Source of the DNA: Collinsella sp. zg1085
Lineage (GTDB): Bacteria; Actinomycetota; Coriobacteriia; Coriobacteriales; Coriobacteriaceae
Reading direction: 5' to 3'
Length of the DNA: 64,000 bases
Assembly (NCBI RefSeq): GCF_018889955.1
Contig: NZ_CP076545.1
Span: 930,001 to 994,000, forward strand
The translations under genes were made by a program, and so were the position numbers. This document shows, piece by piece, positions 44,967 through 54,776 of this stretch (positions within the stretch are counted from its first letter, which is position 1; the number at the start of each line of letters is the position of its first letter). The notes under the pieces are model-generated. The model ran no database searches and was not told the DNA's origin. It was given only the letters and a program-made list of their open reading frames with translations.

Positions 44967-45860
44967 CTATTGTTGGCTGGTGCTAGCATGAGCTACGTGC
45001 TCAAGGTAGCTTTCGCAGGCGGCCTTTGCGAGAGTGCGCACGCGAAGAATATAGGCCGCGCGCTCTGTTGCAGAAAGTGCTCCACGGCTGTCAAGCAAAT
45101 TAAATGCATGGCTACACTTAAGCACGCAATCATATCCCGGCAACGGGAGCCCCGCATCAAGACATGCATGACATTCGCGCTCGTAATCGTCAAATTTATT
45201 GCGCATCATATCAATGTTGGCAAGCTCAAAATTGTAGGCTGAAAACTCACGTTCATTCTCAAGAAACACATCTCCGTAGGTCATTACCGTGCCGTCAGGA
45301 GCGGTTGACCAAACTAGATCATATACGCTGGTAACATTTTGCGCATACATTGCAATACGCTCGAGGCCATATGTAATCTCAACAGGAATTGGGTCACACT
45401 CAATGCCACCTACTTGCTGAAAATAGGTAAACTGAGTGACCTCCATACCATCAAGCCAAACCTCCCAACCAAGGCCCCAAGCACCAAGTGTTGGGCTTTC
45501 CCAGTCATCTTCAACAAAACGTACATCGTGTTGAGCAGGGTCAAGACCAAGCGCTGCAAGTGAGCCTAAATAGAGCTCTTGGGCGTTTTTAGGACTAGGT
45601 TTGATTAAGACCTGAAACTGATAATAGTGTTGCAAACGATTAGGATTTTCGCCATAGCGACCATCAGCCGGGCGACGTGAAGGTTGTGGGTAGCAAGCTG
45701 CCCATGCTTTGGGACCCAATGAGCGAAGAAGCGTTGCCGTATGAAACGTACCTGCACCTACCTCAGAATCGTAGGGCTGCATAACCGTGCAGCCTTGCGC
45801 AGACCAGTAGTGTTCGAGGGCTAAAATCATATCTTGAAAACTCAAAGGCGATGCTGCCAT
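44967..45860 (-). CDS. glyQ: glycyl-tRNA synthetase alpha subunit
   Basis: GlyQ is the catalytic class II subunit. The 297 aa protein has [18 protein letters not shown], the motif region [36 protein letters not shown], and [10 protein letters not shown]. It pairs with glyS just downstream. ATG 45860 has AAAGG upstream at somewhat long spacing. Confidence 0.97.
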   Translation of the reverse strand: MAASPLSFQDMILALEHYWSAQGCTVMQPYDSEVGAGTFHTATLLRSLGPKAWAACYPQPSRRPADGRYGENPNRLQHYYQFQVLIKPSPKNAQELYLGSLAALGLDPAQHDVRFVEDDWESPTLGAWGLGWEVWLDGMEVTQFTYFQQVGGIECDPIPVEITYGLERIAMYAQNVTSVYDLVWSTAPDGTVMTYGDVFLENEREFSAYNFELANIDMMRNKFDDYERECHACLDAGLPLPGYDCVLKCSHAFNLLDSRGALSATERAAYILRVRTLAKAACESYLEHVAHASTSQQ

Positions 45861-45929
45861 AGGGGTGCAACCTTTCTCATATCAATCGTTCTCACAAGGA
45901 TTCATACTACCGCATTTGTTTTTGTGTAC

Positions 45930-46493
45930 CTAGAGAAGTCCCGCCCGATTAAGAGGCCAATAACGAAAAACGGCAAGCCCGATAAGGTTTTCTGTGGCAA
46001 CCGGTCCAAAATAGCGTGAATCGGCTGAATCTTCACGGTTATCCCCCATCATCCAAACATGTCCTTGAGGGACGGTATATGGGTAGCTTATAGCAATACC
46101 AGGGGTAGTTTGTGCCAGCGGAAAACTGAGTCCTTGAGTGTAGTGTTCGCTAGATTCTTTGCCATCAATGAGGAGTTTGCCATCTTGAAAATCAATAGTC
46201 TGACCTGCAACTGCAATAACACGCTTTACAAGAATTTCATGGTCAGAGCTCATATTAGGATTTTTGAACACCGCAATATCTCCCGGTGTTACCGCCTGTC
46301 CCAATTCAAGAGATAGTTTTTGAGCAAAGATATTGTCACCGATTTGAATGGTTGGAATCATTGAGCCAGTAGGAACGGTAAAAGGGGTCACCACAAACTC
46401 GCGAATAAGCAAGGCTGCAAGCAACCCAATAGCAATAACAATAAACCACTCTAGGATATTTTTGAAAAGTGTTTTGTCTTGTGATGTTGACAT
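45930..46493 (-). CDS. lepB: signal peptidase I
   Basis: LepB removes signal peptides on the outer face of the membrane. The 187 aa protein has one N-terminal membrane segment (about 12-32), the catalytic Ser44 (PTGSMIPT), the general base Lys90 (LVKRVIA), and GDNREDSADSR near the C-terminus. It is the Gram-positive size class. It follows trmD by three bases in the conserved rpsP-rimM-trmD-lepB run. Confidence 0.96.
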   Translation of the reverse strand: MSTSQDKTLFKNILEWFIVIAIGLLAALLIREFVVTPFTVPTGSMIPTIQIGDNIFAQKLSLELGQAVTPGDIAVFKNPNMSSDHEILVKRVIAVAGQTIDFQDGKLLIDGKESSEHYTQGLSFPLAQTTPGIAISYPYTVPQGHVWMMGDNREDSADSRYFGPVATENLIGLAVFRYWPLNRAGLL

Positions 46494-46496
46494 AGC

Positions 46497-47267
46497 TTAT
46501 TCACGTTCCTTACGCTCGGGTTGGTGCGACAAATAATACTCTCTTATATAGCGGCGCTCCTCATCAGAAAGCTCAGCATGTTCAAGTAAGTCAGGCCGCC
46601 AACGAAGCGTGCGCTCAAGCGCATTTTGCCGCCGCCAAGCACGTATATGAGCATGATTACCACTAAGTAAAACCTCAGGCACAGCTTGACCCTCAAAATC
46701 TGCTGGGCGCGTATATTGCTCATATTCAAGCAAACCGCCTGCATTCTCAGGAGAAAAAGACTCATCCACCGAACTCATATCATCACCAAGTACACCTGGC
46801 AATAATCGAACAACCGCATCACTCACCACAAGCGCCGCCAGCTCTCCTCCGGTCAAAACATAATCTCCCAAAGAAATAAGCTCATCAGCAAAGCTAAATG
46901 CGCGCTCATCAATGCCCTCATAGCGCCCACAAACCATAAGGAGCCGCTTTTTTGTAGCAAGTCGGGCGGCGCTTGCTTGACAAAAAGGCGTACCCGTTGG
47001 GGTGAAAAAAATAACATGAGGACGAGGGAGTTCAGGCTCTGATGAAAGTGAACGAATAGCTTCTGCAAGTGGTTCAACTTTCATAAGCATACCAGCACCA
47101 CCACCATAGGGTTCATCATCAACACTATGATGGCGATCATAGGTCCACCTTCGCAAATCAAAGCTCCGAAAACGGAGATGCCCCTGAGCCTGTGCGCGAC
47201 CCATGATAGAGGCATCCATATATGAGTTAAATACCTCAGGAAAGACCGAAAGTGCATCAATTAACAT
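46497..47267 (-). CDS. trmD: tRNA (guanine-N1)-methyltransferase
   Basis: TrmD makes m1G37 in tRNA, preventing frameshifts. The 256 aa knotted SPOUT enzyme has the N-terminal DALSVFPEVFNSYM, MKVEPL, MVCGRYEGIDER, and SLGDYVLTGGELAALV. Its ATG overlaps the rimM stop by seven bases. Confidence 0.97.
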   Translation of the reverse strand: MLIDALSVFPEVFNSYMDASIMGRAQAQGHLRFRSFDLRRWTYDRHHSVDDEPYGGGAGMLMKVEPLAEAIRSLSSEPELPRPHVIFFTPTGTPFCQASAARLATKKRLLMVCGRYEGIDERAFSFADELISLGDYVLTGGELAALVVSDAVVRLLPGVLGDDMSSVDESFSPENAGGLLEYEQYTRPADFEGQAVPEVLLSGNHAHIRAWRRQNALERTLRWRPDLLEHAELSDEERRYIREYYLSHQPERKERE

Positions 47268-47791
47268 GAGCCATCATCTGCCATCAGGCCAGCTGGAACA
47301 TGCACAGAAATCGGACCGGCTACAGGAATATGTGGAACAAAAGCATCAACTTGCGGCAGTAACAACTCTTGGCCTCCCTCTTGAAAAATAACCCAAATGG
47401 GATGAGCAGGGCTTTCAAGAATCTCGGTTATCTGACCTATTTCAGTACCAGACCTATCCTGAACGCTGCGTCCAATGAGCTGCTCAAAGGCAAACTGTGT
47501 ATCAGAGATATGGATGTCTGAGCGGGCAACTAATATCGTCTTGTTTACCAGAACGCTTGCACCTTGTATTGAGTCAACACCTTGCAGTAAAACGATTGCC
47601 TCACTGTCTTGCTGACCACGTATTCGGTCAAGCACAAACCAACGCGGTACATCAAACGAAGGTGGTGTCAGAGCAATTGTCATGCCTTCAAATAAGCAAA
47701 AAGGAAGTCCTCGTAGTGGTGCTACGACAACTTCCCCTTTCGTGCCATGTGTGCGCATGACGCGGGCAACATTTTGATAGCGTGCCGACAA
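47261..47791 (-). CDS. rimM: 16S rRNA maturation protein RimM
   Basis: RimM assists assembly of the 30S head and binds S19. The 176 aa protein has the N-terminal barrel (VARVMRTHGTKGEVVVAPL) and the C-terminal PRC-type domain (QIGQITEILESPAHPIWVI, LLLPQVDAFV). The start appears to be TTG 47791, four bases after the khpA stop, with only a weak SD. The next ATG is 11 codons in and would cut the conserved start. Confidence 0.92.
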   Translation of the reverse strand: MSARYQNVARVMRTHGTKGEVVVAPLRGLPFCLFEGMTIALTPPSFDVPRWFVLDRIRGQQDSEAIVLLQGVDSIQGASVLVNKTILVARSDIHISDTQFAFEQLIGRSVQDRSGTEIGQITEILESPAHPIWVIFQEGGQELLLPQVDAFVPHIPVAGPISVHVPAGLMADDGSC

Positions 47792-47795
47792 GAAA

Positions 47796-48089
47796 CTAGC
47801 CCAAAACCTCTACCTCGACCGTGGTGCCCAAGCGGGCGGCAAGTGCACGGGCAAGGGTACGAATAGCTTTGATAGTACGACCCTGACGACCAATGAGTTT
47901 AGCAATGTCATCTTCTGCAACACTAATCTCAATCGTAGAAGACTGTGCTTCATCGATAACCTCAAGGCGTAGTGCATCTACATCATCAACAATGCTCACA
48001 ACCAAGTACTCAACCAAATCTGCAATGCGATCTGATAAGAGTACCTCCTCGCCAGTAGCGTCGATATCAATGATGGGTTCTGAAGACAC
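47796..48089 (-). CDS. khpA: KH-domain RNA-binding protein KhpA
   Basis: This 97 aa protein has one KH domain with the GxxG loop in IGRQGRTIKAIR. An N-terminal acidic stretch of about 20 residues precedes the domain. KhpA works with KhpB in RNA regulation and cell elongation in other Gram-positives. GTG 48089 has GAGGAG upstream, and that SD overlaps the rpsP stop, so the two are coupled. Confidence 0.9.
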   Translation of the reverse strand: MSSEPIIDIDATGEEVLLSDRIADLVEYLVVSIVDDVDALRLEVIDEAQSSTIEISVAEDDIAKLIGRQGRTIKAIRTLARALAARLGTTVEVEVLG

Positions 48090-48094
48090 GAGAA

Positions 48095-48442
48095 CTACTC
48101 CTCAGCACCCTCAGACGCAGCAGCTTCGGCAGCAGCCTTGGCAGCCTCAGCCTCTTTTGCAAGCTGCTTCTTTGATTTCTTAGGCTCCACAGAAGCCTTC
48201 TCGCCTGCTTGAGCAGCGCGTACCAATGCAGCTACAGCATCGGTAAGTTGTGCGCCCTTACCCTGCCAAGCCTCAATCTTTTCGAGGTCAAGGTCAATAG
48301 TTTTAGGGGTGGTTAGCGGATTATAGCGGCCAACCTCCTCAATCAGACGACCATCGCGCGGTGAACGAGCGTCTGCAACAACAACACGATAATACGGACG
48401 CTTCTTTGAGCCATGACGGGCAAGGCGAATCTTTACTGCCAA
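48095..48442 (-). CDS. rpsP: 30S ribosomal protein S16
   Basis: S16 is an early 30S assembly protein. The 115 aa product has the core [25 protein letters not shown] and [10 protein letters not shown], plus a C-terminal Lys/Ala/Glu-rich extension of about 35 residues, common in actinobacteria. I chose TTG 48442 because GGAGGAG sits six bases upstream; longer frames run into the leader. Its promoter is at 48570-48598. Confidence 0.97.
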   Translation of the reverse strand: MAVKIRLARHGSKKRPYYRVVVADARSPRDGRLIEEVGRYNPLTTPKTIDLDLEKIEAWQGKGAQLTDAVAALVRAAQAGEKASVEPKKSKKQLAKEAEAAKAAAEAAASEGAEE

Positions 48443-48514
48443 TGCAAACTCCTCCATCTTGACAGCATGCTGCTGCACGGATAAACAAACATCGAACCAT
48501 AATACGCTATCGGC

Positions 48515-48533
48515 TGGGACAGGTGAAGTCCCA
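48515..48533 (-). promoter_or_regulatory. hairpin in rpsP leader
   Basis: Inverted repeat TGGGAC/GTCCCA with a seven-base loop inside the roughly 120-base rpsP leader. No T-run follows. It may be an S16 or transcript-stability element; this is only a possibility. Confidence 0.3.
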
Positions 48534-48569
48534 CGGGAGCAGAAAATGAGTGAACCGAGCGCAGCACAC

Positions 48570-48598
48570 ATCTTAGTCATGATTTTCATAAAGGTCAA
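48570..48598 (-). promoter_or_regulatory. promoter for rpsP-khpA-rimM-trmD-lepB
   Basis: The minus strand reads TTGACC (48593-48598), 17 bases, TAAGAT (48570-48575). It is back to back with the dinB promoter, with only about eight bases between the two -35 elements. Confidence 0.65.
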
Positions 48599-48606
48599 CG
48601 ATTATA

Positions 48607-48636
48607 TTTACCTATGTCTAGGCTCTTCGCTATACT
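48607..48636 (+). promoter_or_regulatory. promoter for dinB
   Basis: The plus strand reads TTTACC (48607-48612), 18 bases, TATACT (48631-48636). The -10 ends six bases before the dinB ATG, so transcription would begin near the start codon. No LexA-type box is evident. Confidence 0.5.
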
Positions 48637-48642
48637 GAAATC

Positions 48643-49914
48643 ATGAAAAGCGAACATACATACGATTTACAGCATGTGCTTGATGCCTTTTTTGGTGAAT
48701 GGAACGGTCCTGCCATAGGTTTATTAGACCTTGATGCTTTTTTTGCAAGTGTGGAGCAACTTGACCATCCGGAATGGCGCGGCAAGCCTGTTATCGTGGG
48801 TGGAAATCCACAGATGCACGGTGTTGTCTCAACTGCCTCATACGAGGCACGAGCTTTTGGCGTTCATTCTGCCATGCCAAGCGCACAAGCAAAACGCTTG
48901 TGTCCGCATGCCATCTGGACGCACGGCCATTTTGAGAGGTATCGCGCACTTAGTCGGCAGGTGATGAGTATCGTGGCCGATGAAACACCATATCTTGAAC
49001 AAGTGTCTATTGACGAGGCGTTTTTTGACATAAGCCCTGGTCGCTTTTCGTCAGAAAACCCCGTTGAGATTGTTAAGCGTATCTCGCGACGCGTCGCAGA
49101 GCTAGGAATTAGTTGCTCGATTGGACTTGGAACCTCAAAAACTATTGCAAAAATTGCAAGCGAGCGCGACAAACCAAACGGCATCACACTCGTAGCTCCA
49201 GGTACCGAGCAAAGTTTTCTCGAACCCCTACCTGTGCGTGCTCTCAGCGGCATTGGATCGTCGTCGTATCGCTCGCTCAGACAGCTTGGTATTACTACGC
49301 TTGGCCAACTTGGAAGAGCAGATGTGCGTGATTTGGTACCAATCTTTGGGAGTTCTGCCAAGCGCATGCAAAACCGAGCACGCGGCGTGGAACAAAGTCA
49401 GGTCAGAGCGCTGGACGATTATGCACCGGTAAAATCAGTGAGTTGTGAGCGCACCTATGCACAAGACCTTACTACCGAAGTTGAGCTTCATGCTGCCCTC
49501 GAGATACTTGGAGCTGAGCTCGGTCGTCGTCTGCGAAAAAAGTGCCTCTGTGGCACCACCATTACCCTCAAGCTAAAATGGGGCAATCGAGACCTTCATA
49601 CCGCAAGCATGCAACTAAGCGCACCCAGCGACAATGAGCATGAGTTTATGCCAGAGGTCCTAAAACTGCTTTCAAAACTCTGGATACCAGGCACACCTGT
49701 CAGGCTGGCAGGTATTGGTATGACCCATTTTGACCATAGGCTTGAGCAGCAAAACATACTCAACAGCCTCGATAGCGCCACTCCTGGCAAGAATCAACGA
49801 AACCTCAGCCTTGCTATTGATGCGCTCCATGAACGCTTTGGTAACCACGTGCTTGGGTATGGACGCGAGCGGCATTTTACTCATCCAGACAAACACACAC
49901 CATCAGATAAATAA
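48643..49914 (+). CDS. dinB: DNA polymerase IV (Y family)
   Basis: This low-fidelity translesion polymerase is 423 aa. Catalytic residues are in LDLDAFFASVEQ (Asp29) and QVSIDEAFFDIS (Asp/Glu near 123); thumb and little-finger domains follow. No obvious beta-clamp motif stands out at the C-terminus. About 25 residues precede the usual family start. ATG 48643 has no SD. It is the only plus-strand gene in the interior of the window, divergent from rpsP and convergent with rsfS. Confidence 0.95.
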   Translation: MKSEHTYDLQHVLDAFFGEWNGPAIGLLDLDAFFASVEQLDHPEWRGKPVIVGGNPQMHGVVSTASYEARAFGVHSAMPSAQAKRLCPHAIWTHGHFERYRALSRQVMSIVADETPYLEQVSIDEAFFDISPGRFSSENPVEIVKRISRRVAELGISCSIGLGTSKTIAKIASERDKPNGITLVAPGTEQSFLEPLPVRALSGIGSSSYRSLRQLGITTLGQLGRADVRDLVPIFGSSAKRMQNRARGVEQSQVRALDDYAPVKSVSCERTYAQDLTTEVELHAALEILGAELGRRLRKKCLCGTTITLKLKWGNRDLHTASMQLSAPSDNEHEFMPEVLKLLSKLWIPGTPVRLAGIGMTHFDHRLEQQNILNSLDSATPGKNQRNLSLAIDALHERFGNHVLGYGRERHFTHPDKHTPSDK

Positions 49915-49933
49915 CATATGCTCAACATATGTT
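49913..49933. terminator. weak AT-rich inverted repeat between dinB and rsfS
   Basis: 8-bp stem AACATATG/CATATGTT with a five-base loop between convergent genes. No clear T-run on either side, so termination is uncertain. Confidence 0.3.
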
Positions 49934-49941
49934 TCAATCAG

Positions 49942-50367
49942 CTAAAGCGCTAAACGCTCAGCATCTCCCCAAAGCGCCTCAAGCTGATAGTACTCGCGTG
50001 TCTCAGGAGTAAAGATATGAATGAGAACCGAGCCATAGTCAAGTAATACCCAGGTGCCCTCAGCACGTCCTTCAATAGCAAGGGGATGTTCCCCAAGCTC
50101 TTGTTTAATAACTTCTTCAGTCTCATCAATCATAGCATCGAGCTGGCGAGAATTAAGACCGGTAGCAATAACAAAGTAGTCACAAACATCAGATAGTTGC
50201 GTGAGATTGAGCACACAAATATCTTCAGCCTTTTTGTTTGAAAGAGCCTCGGCTGCGGTGCGCGCAAGTGTCTCGGCAGAAATTCCAGCCTGCGAAGTTG
50301 AGGCTGGTAATCTATCCATAGATGTATTTTCGTCGTTATCAAGTTGTTCTTGCATGAAGGTATCCAT
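49942..50367 (-). CDS. rsfS: ribosome silencing factor RsfS
   Basis: RsfS binds L14 and blocks subunit joining in stationary phase. The 141 aa protein has the family core (AAEALSNKKAEDICVLNL, VCDYFVIATGLNSRQLDAM, EGTWVLLDYGSVLIHIF) after about 25 variable residues. ATG 50367 has AAAGG upstream. It ends the obg-nadD-yqeK-rsfS run, whose order is conserved. Confidence 0.95.
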   Translation of the reverse strand: MDTFMQEQLDNDENTSMDRLPASTSQAGISAETLARTAAEALSNKKAEDICVLNLTQLSDVCDYFVIATGLNSRQLDAMIDETEEVIKQELGEHPLAIEGRAEGTWVLLDYGSVLIHIFTPETREYYQLEALWGDAERLAL

Positions 50368-50379
50368 ATAATCCTTTCG

Positions 50380-51003
50380 CTAGCTATCTAATCTTTGCAG
50401 CTGATTAACGTAATGATTATAAATGCTAATGGCATCAGAATAGAGATAGCGTCGGCTTTGTATAACATAGCTAATACCTACAGCAAAACAATCAAAAAAT
50501 AACTTATTTAGCGAGCTTATACCCACCTGTGTTCGCAGCTCATGAATAAAATCTCCCTGACGAGCCGGCTCGAGAGCATCGGCACAAAAAAGTACCATAT
50601 CAAGCTCAGACATATCAGTATCCGCAATCGTGTGTCGAGCAATTGCTTTAAAAATAGCTGCGTCTAGCTCTGGATAGCGGCTTGGCATCTCAAGTGCCGC
50701 AAGCGGCCCGTGCAAAAGCGGTATTGCATGAGTGAGTGAGCCTTTCCAGGGGAGCTCGTGCTGCTCTGCGCGCAAAAGCAACTCTTCTGCCGGAAGCGCC
50801 TTATATATGTCATGTAACAAGCCAGCAGCCACAGCCTGAAATGTATCCACTTGATAGGTTTCAGCAAGCTTATAGGCAGTTTTTGCCACACGAACCGAAT
50901 GCTCATAGCGGCGTGGTAGTTGTTGCAATGCACAAGCTACATCAGTGTCTATCTGATTGAGAATAGCCACTTGCTGCTGAGTGAAACAGGCGTTATCAAA
51001 CAT
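50380..51003 (-). CDS. yqeK: YqeK-type HD-domain diadenosine tetraphosphatase
   Basis: This roughly 207 aa HD-domain protein probably hydrolyses Ap4A symmetrically. HD-type ligands are visible in EHSVRVAKTA and GLLHDIYKALP, and ARHTIADTDM follows. The start is uncertain: ATG 51003 is the first after the nadD stop, but no strong SD is seen. An in-frame ATG at 51054 would overlap nadD. Confidence 0.88.
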   Translation of the reverse strand: MFDNACFTQQQVAILNQIDTDVACALQQLPRRYEHSVRVAKTAYKLAETYQVDTFQAVAAGLLHDIYKALPAEELLLRAEQHELPWKGSLTHAIPLLHGPLAALEMPSRYPELDAAIFKAIARHTIADTDMSELDMVLFCADALEPARQGDFIHELRTQVGISSLNKLFFDCFAVGISYVIQSRRYLYSDAISIYNHYVNQLQRLDS

Positions 51004-51019
51004 ATCTATCAACAAACTC

Positions 51020-53103
<2,084 letters not shown>

Positions 53104-53150
53104 TTAAGCAACAAGCTTAGTGCCTTTTATCTATAGACTAGCAGCATATC

Positions 53151-53180
53151 AAAAGAGACCCCCGGATATCCGAGGGTCTC
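53151..53180 (-). terminator. terminator after rpmA
   Basis: Stem GAGACCC/GGGTCTC extended by further pairs to a GGATATCC core, then TTTTG on the minus strand. It separates rplU-rpmA from obg. Confidence 0.8.
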
Positions 53181-53213
53181 CAGCATAAGTATGCAGATGA
53201 AGGGATTGAAAAC

Positions 53214-53468
53214 CTAAGCCTCAGTAGGATAGACATTTACACGATGCTTAAGCCCACGTGTAAATTTAACCTTGCCCGCCACGAGAGCAAACAGGGTATC
53301 ATCCTTGCCGCGACCAACATTTGCGCCCGGATGAATGTGAGTACCGTTTTGACGAACAAGTACTTCTCCGGCCTTTACGGTCTGACCATCATAGCGCTTG
53401 GTGCCCAGTCGCTGTCCACGGGAGTCACGGCCATTGCGGGAGGAACCCAGACCTTTCTTATGTGCCAT
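53214..53468 (-). CDS. rpmA: 50S ribosomal protein L27
   Basis: L27 reaches the peptidyl transferase centre. The 84 aa protein has [38 protein letters not shown] and [17 protein letters not shown]. It begins directly with the mature-type MAHKKG start, so no N-terminal cleavage extension is present. It follows rplU. Confidence 0.98.
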   Translation of the reverse strand: MAHKKGLGSSRNGRDSRGQRLGTKRYDGQTVKAGEVLVRQNGTHIHPGANVGRGKDDTLFALVAGKVKFTRGLKHRVNVYPTEA

Positions 53469-53493
53469 CGGAAAACCTCTTTTCTATGGTCGC

Positions 53494-53862
53494 TTATTCG
53501 GCGGCAGGAGCTGCTTGCTCCGCGTCACTTACGGTCTTTTTTGAAGCACGGCTGCTTGCCTGTACCTTCGTAATCTTAATGGAGGTCAAGTTCTGACGAT
53601 GACCATTAAGCTTATGATAGCGCTTGCGCTTCTTAAACTTGTAGACGAGCTGCTTCTCGCCCTTGAAATGCTTGACGATCTCAGCAGTAACCTTAGCCTT
53701 TGCAAGCTTGGCAGGATCTGCGACGATCTTCTTGCCGTCATTTAAGAAAAGAACGGGAAGCTCTACAGAAGCGCCAACCTCGCCCTCAAGCTTTTCGACG
53801 GTGAGAACATCATCGGCGGCGACTTTATACTGCTTGCCGCCAGTTTGAACGATTGCGTACAT
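53494..53862 (-). CDS. rplU: 50S ribosomal protein L21
   Basis: L21 is a large-subunit protein that binds 23S rRNA. The 122 aa protein has MYAIVQTGGKQYKV, LPVLFLNDG, and KFKKRKRYHKLNGHRQ, plus an Ala/Ser-rich tail of about 20 residues. ATG 53862 has AGGG seven bases upstream; an ATG five codons earlier is less likely. A promoter with an internal palindrome precedes it. Confidence 0.97.
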   Translation of the reverse strand: MYAIVQTGGKQYKVAADDVLTVEKLEGEVGASVELPVLFLNDGKKIVADPAKLAKAKVTAEIVKHFKGEKQLVYKFKKRKRYHKLNGHRQNLTSIKITKVQASSRASKKTVSDAEQAAPAAE

Positions 53863-53902
53863 GTCTTTGCCCTTCATGCATCAGGTAGTGCAACAGCCGA
53901 AC

Positions 53903-53932
53903 ATGGTAACAGTATGCAGGTACCTGCGTCAA
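53903..53932 (-). promoter_or_regulatory. promoter for rplU-rpmA with internal palindrome
   Basis: The minus strand reads TTGACG (53927-53932), 18 bases, TACCAT (53903-53908). The spacer contains the 12-bp perfect palindrome GCAGGTACCTGC (53916-53927), which could be a binding site. Confidence 0.5.
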
Positions 53933-53990
53933 CACCTAATTCATGAGTTTTCGCTGCGTGCGCACAACATCTGCGAATTAGCAGGATGGA

Positions 53991-54776
53991 TTATATGTCA
54001 AGAGACGCATCAAGCGGGTCGATAAGCCCTCCATCAGCAGCTTCAATATACTGTTCTGTTCGCATGGGCCAGTATGTTTCAAATGAAGATAATTGCTGAA
54101 TAGCACTTGATATAATCGGTTTATCACCGTCATCAAGCTCATTATCAAGGGCCGCCACAACAAGCTCAGGTCTGAGCGAGCCTTCATTATCGGCATGACA
54201 GTCAAGGCTAAGAAGCAGGTGCTGGGCATTGAGCCTATCAAATTCAAATGAAATAAGTGTGCGTTCAAGACTGAGCGTCTTTATTTTGGCACCACGTTGA
54301 TAGACAAGCTCCTTGCGCGCGCAAACTTTCTTAAACGCCTCATCAAGCTGCTCTATCGAATAAGACATATTACTATGCTCACGAATACGAATCTCGTAGC
54401 GCATGCGTGTAAGAGATGCACCAAGATTGGGAGTTTTCATTGCGATGTATGCCGCACGACTCGGTGCTAAATCAGGATGACATGATGCTTTTAGTAGGCG
54501 CAGTACCTCGTCAAGCTTACGATATTCTGTAAGCACGACATCATAGTACTCTTTTTTTGAAGCAGTTCCCACCGGCAAGGCGCTTGAAAAACCAATGCGC
54601 ATATGAGGTGAATAACCCTGTGTAACCGCATAAGGCAAACCTGCCCGACGAATGACACGATCAAGCGTATTAATAACTTCAAGATGCCCGAGATAGGATA
54701 GGCGTCCCATTTTTTGATAGCAGACACGCAACTTAAATAATCCAGTTTTGTTATTCATTGATGCTGGCTCACTCAT
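53991..54776 (-). CDS. TIGR03936-type radical SAM-associated protein (DUF2344)
   Basis: The 261 aa protein matches the family by its N-terminal LRVCYQKMGRLSYLGHLEVINTLDR and GYSPHMRIGFSSALPVGTASKKEYYD segments. The family nearly always accompanies the TIGR03960 radical SAM protein. Function unknown; a tRNA or ribosome role is often suspected because of the neighbours. The start overlaps the TIGR03960 stop (ATGA). Confidence 0.88.
   Translation of the reverse strand: MSEPASMNNKTGLFKLRVCYQKMGRLSYLGHLEVINTLDRVIRRAGLPYAVTQGYSPHMRIGFSSALPVGTASKKEYYDVVLTEYRKLDEVLRLLKASCHPDLAPSRAAYIAMKTPNLGASLTRMRYEIRIREHSNMSYSIEQLDEAFKKVCARKELVYQRGAKIKTLSLERTLISFEFDRLNAQHLLLSLDCHADNEGSLRPELVVAALDNELDDGDKPIISSAIQQLSSFETYWPMRTEQYIEAADGGLIDPLDASLDI

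Noticed and set aside
45861-45929. T-box leader in front of glyQS
   Set aside because: Only about 69 bases separate lepB and glyQ, too short for a T-box, and no T-box motif or terminator pair is visible.
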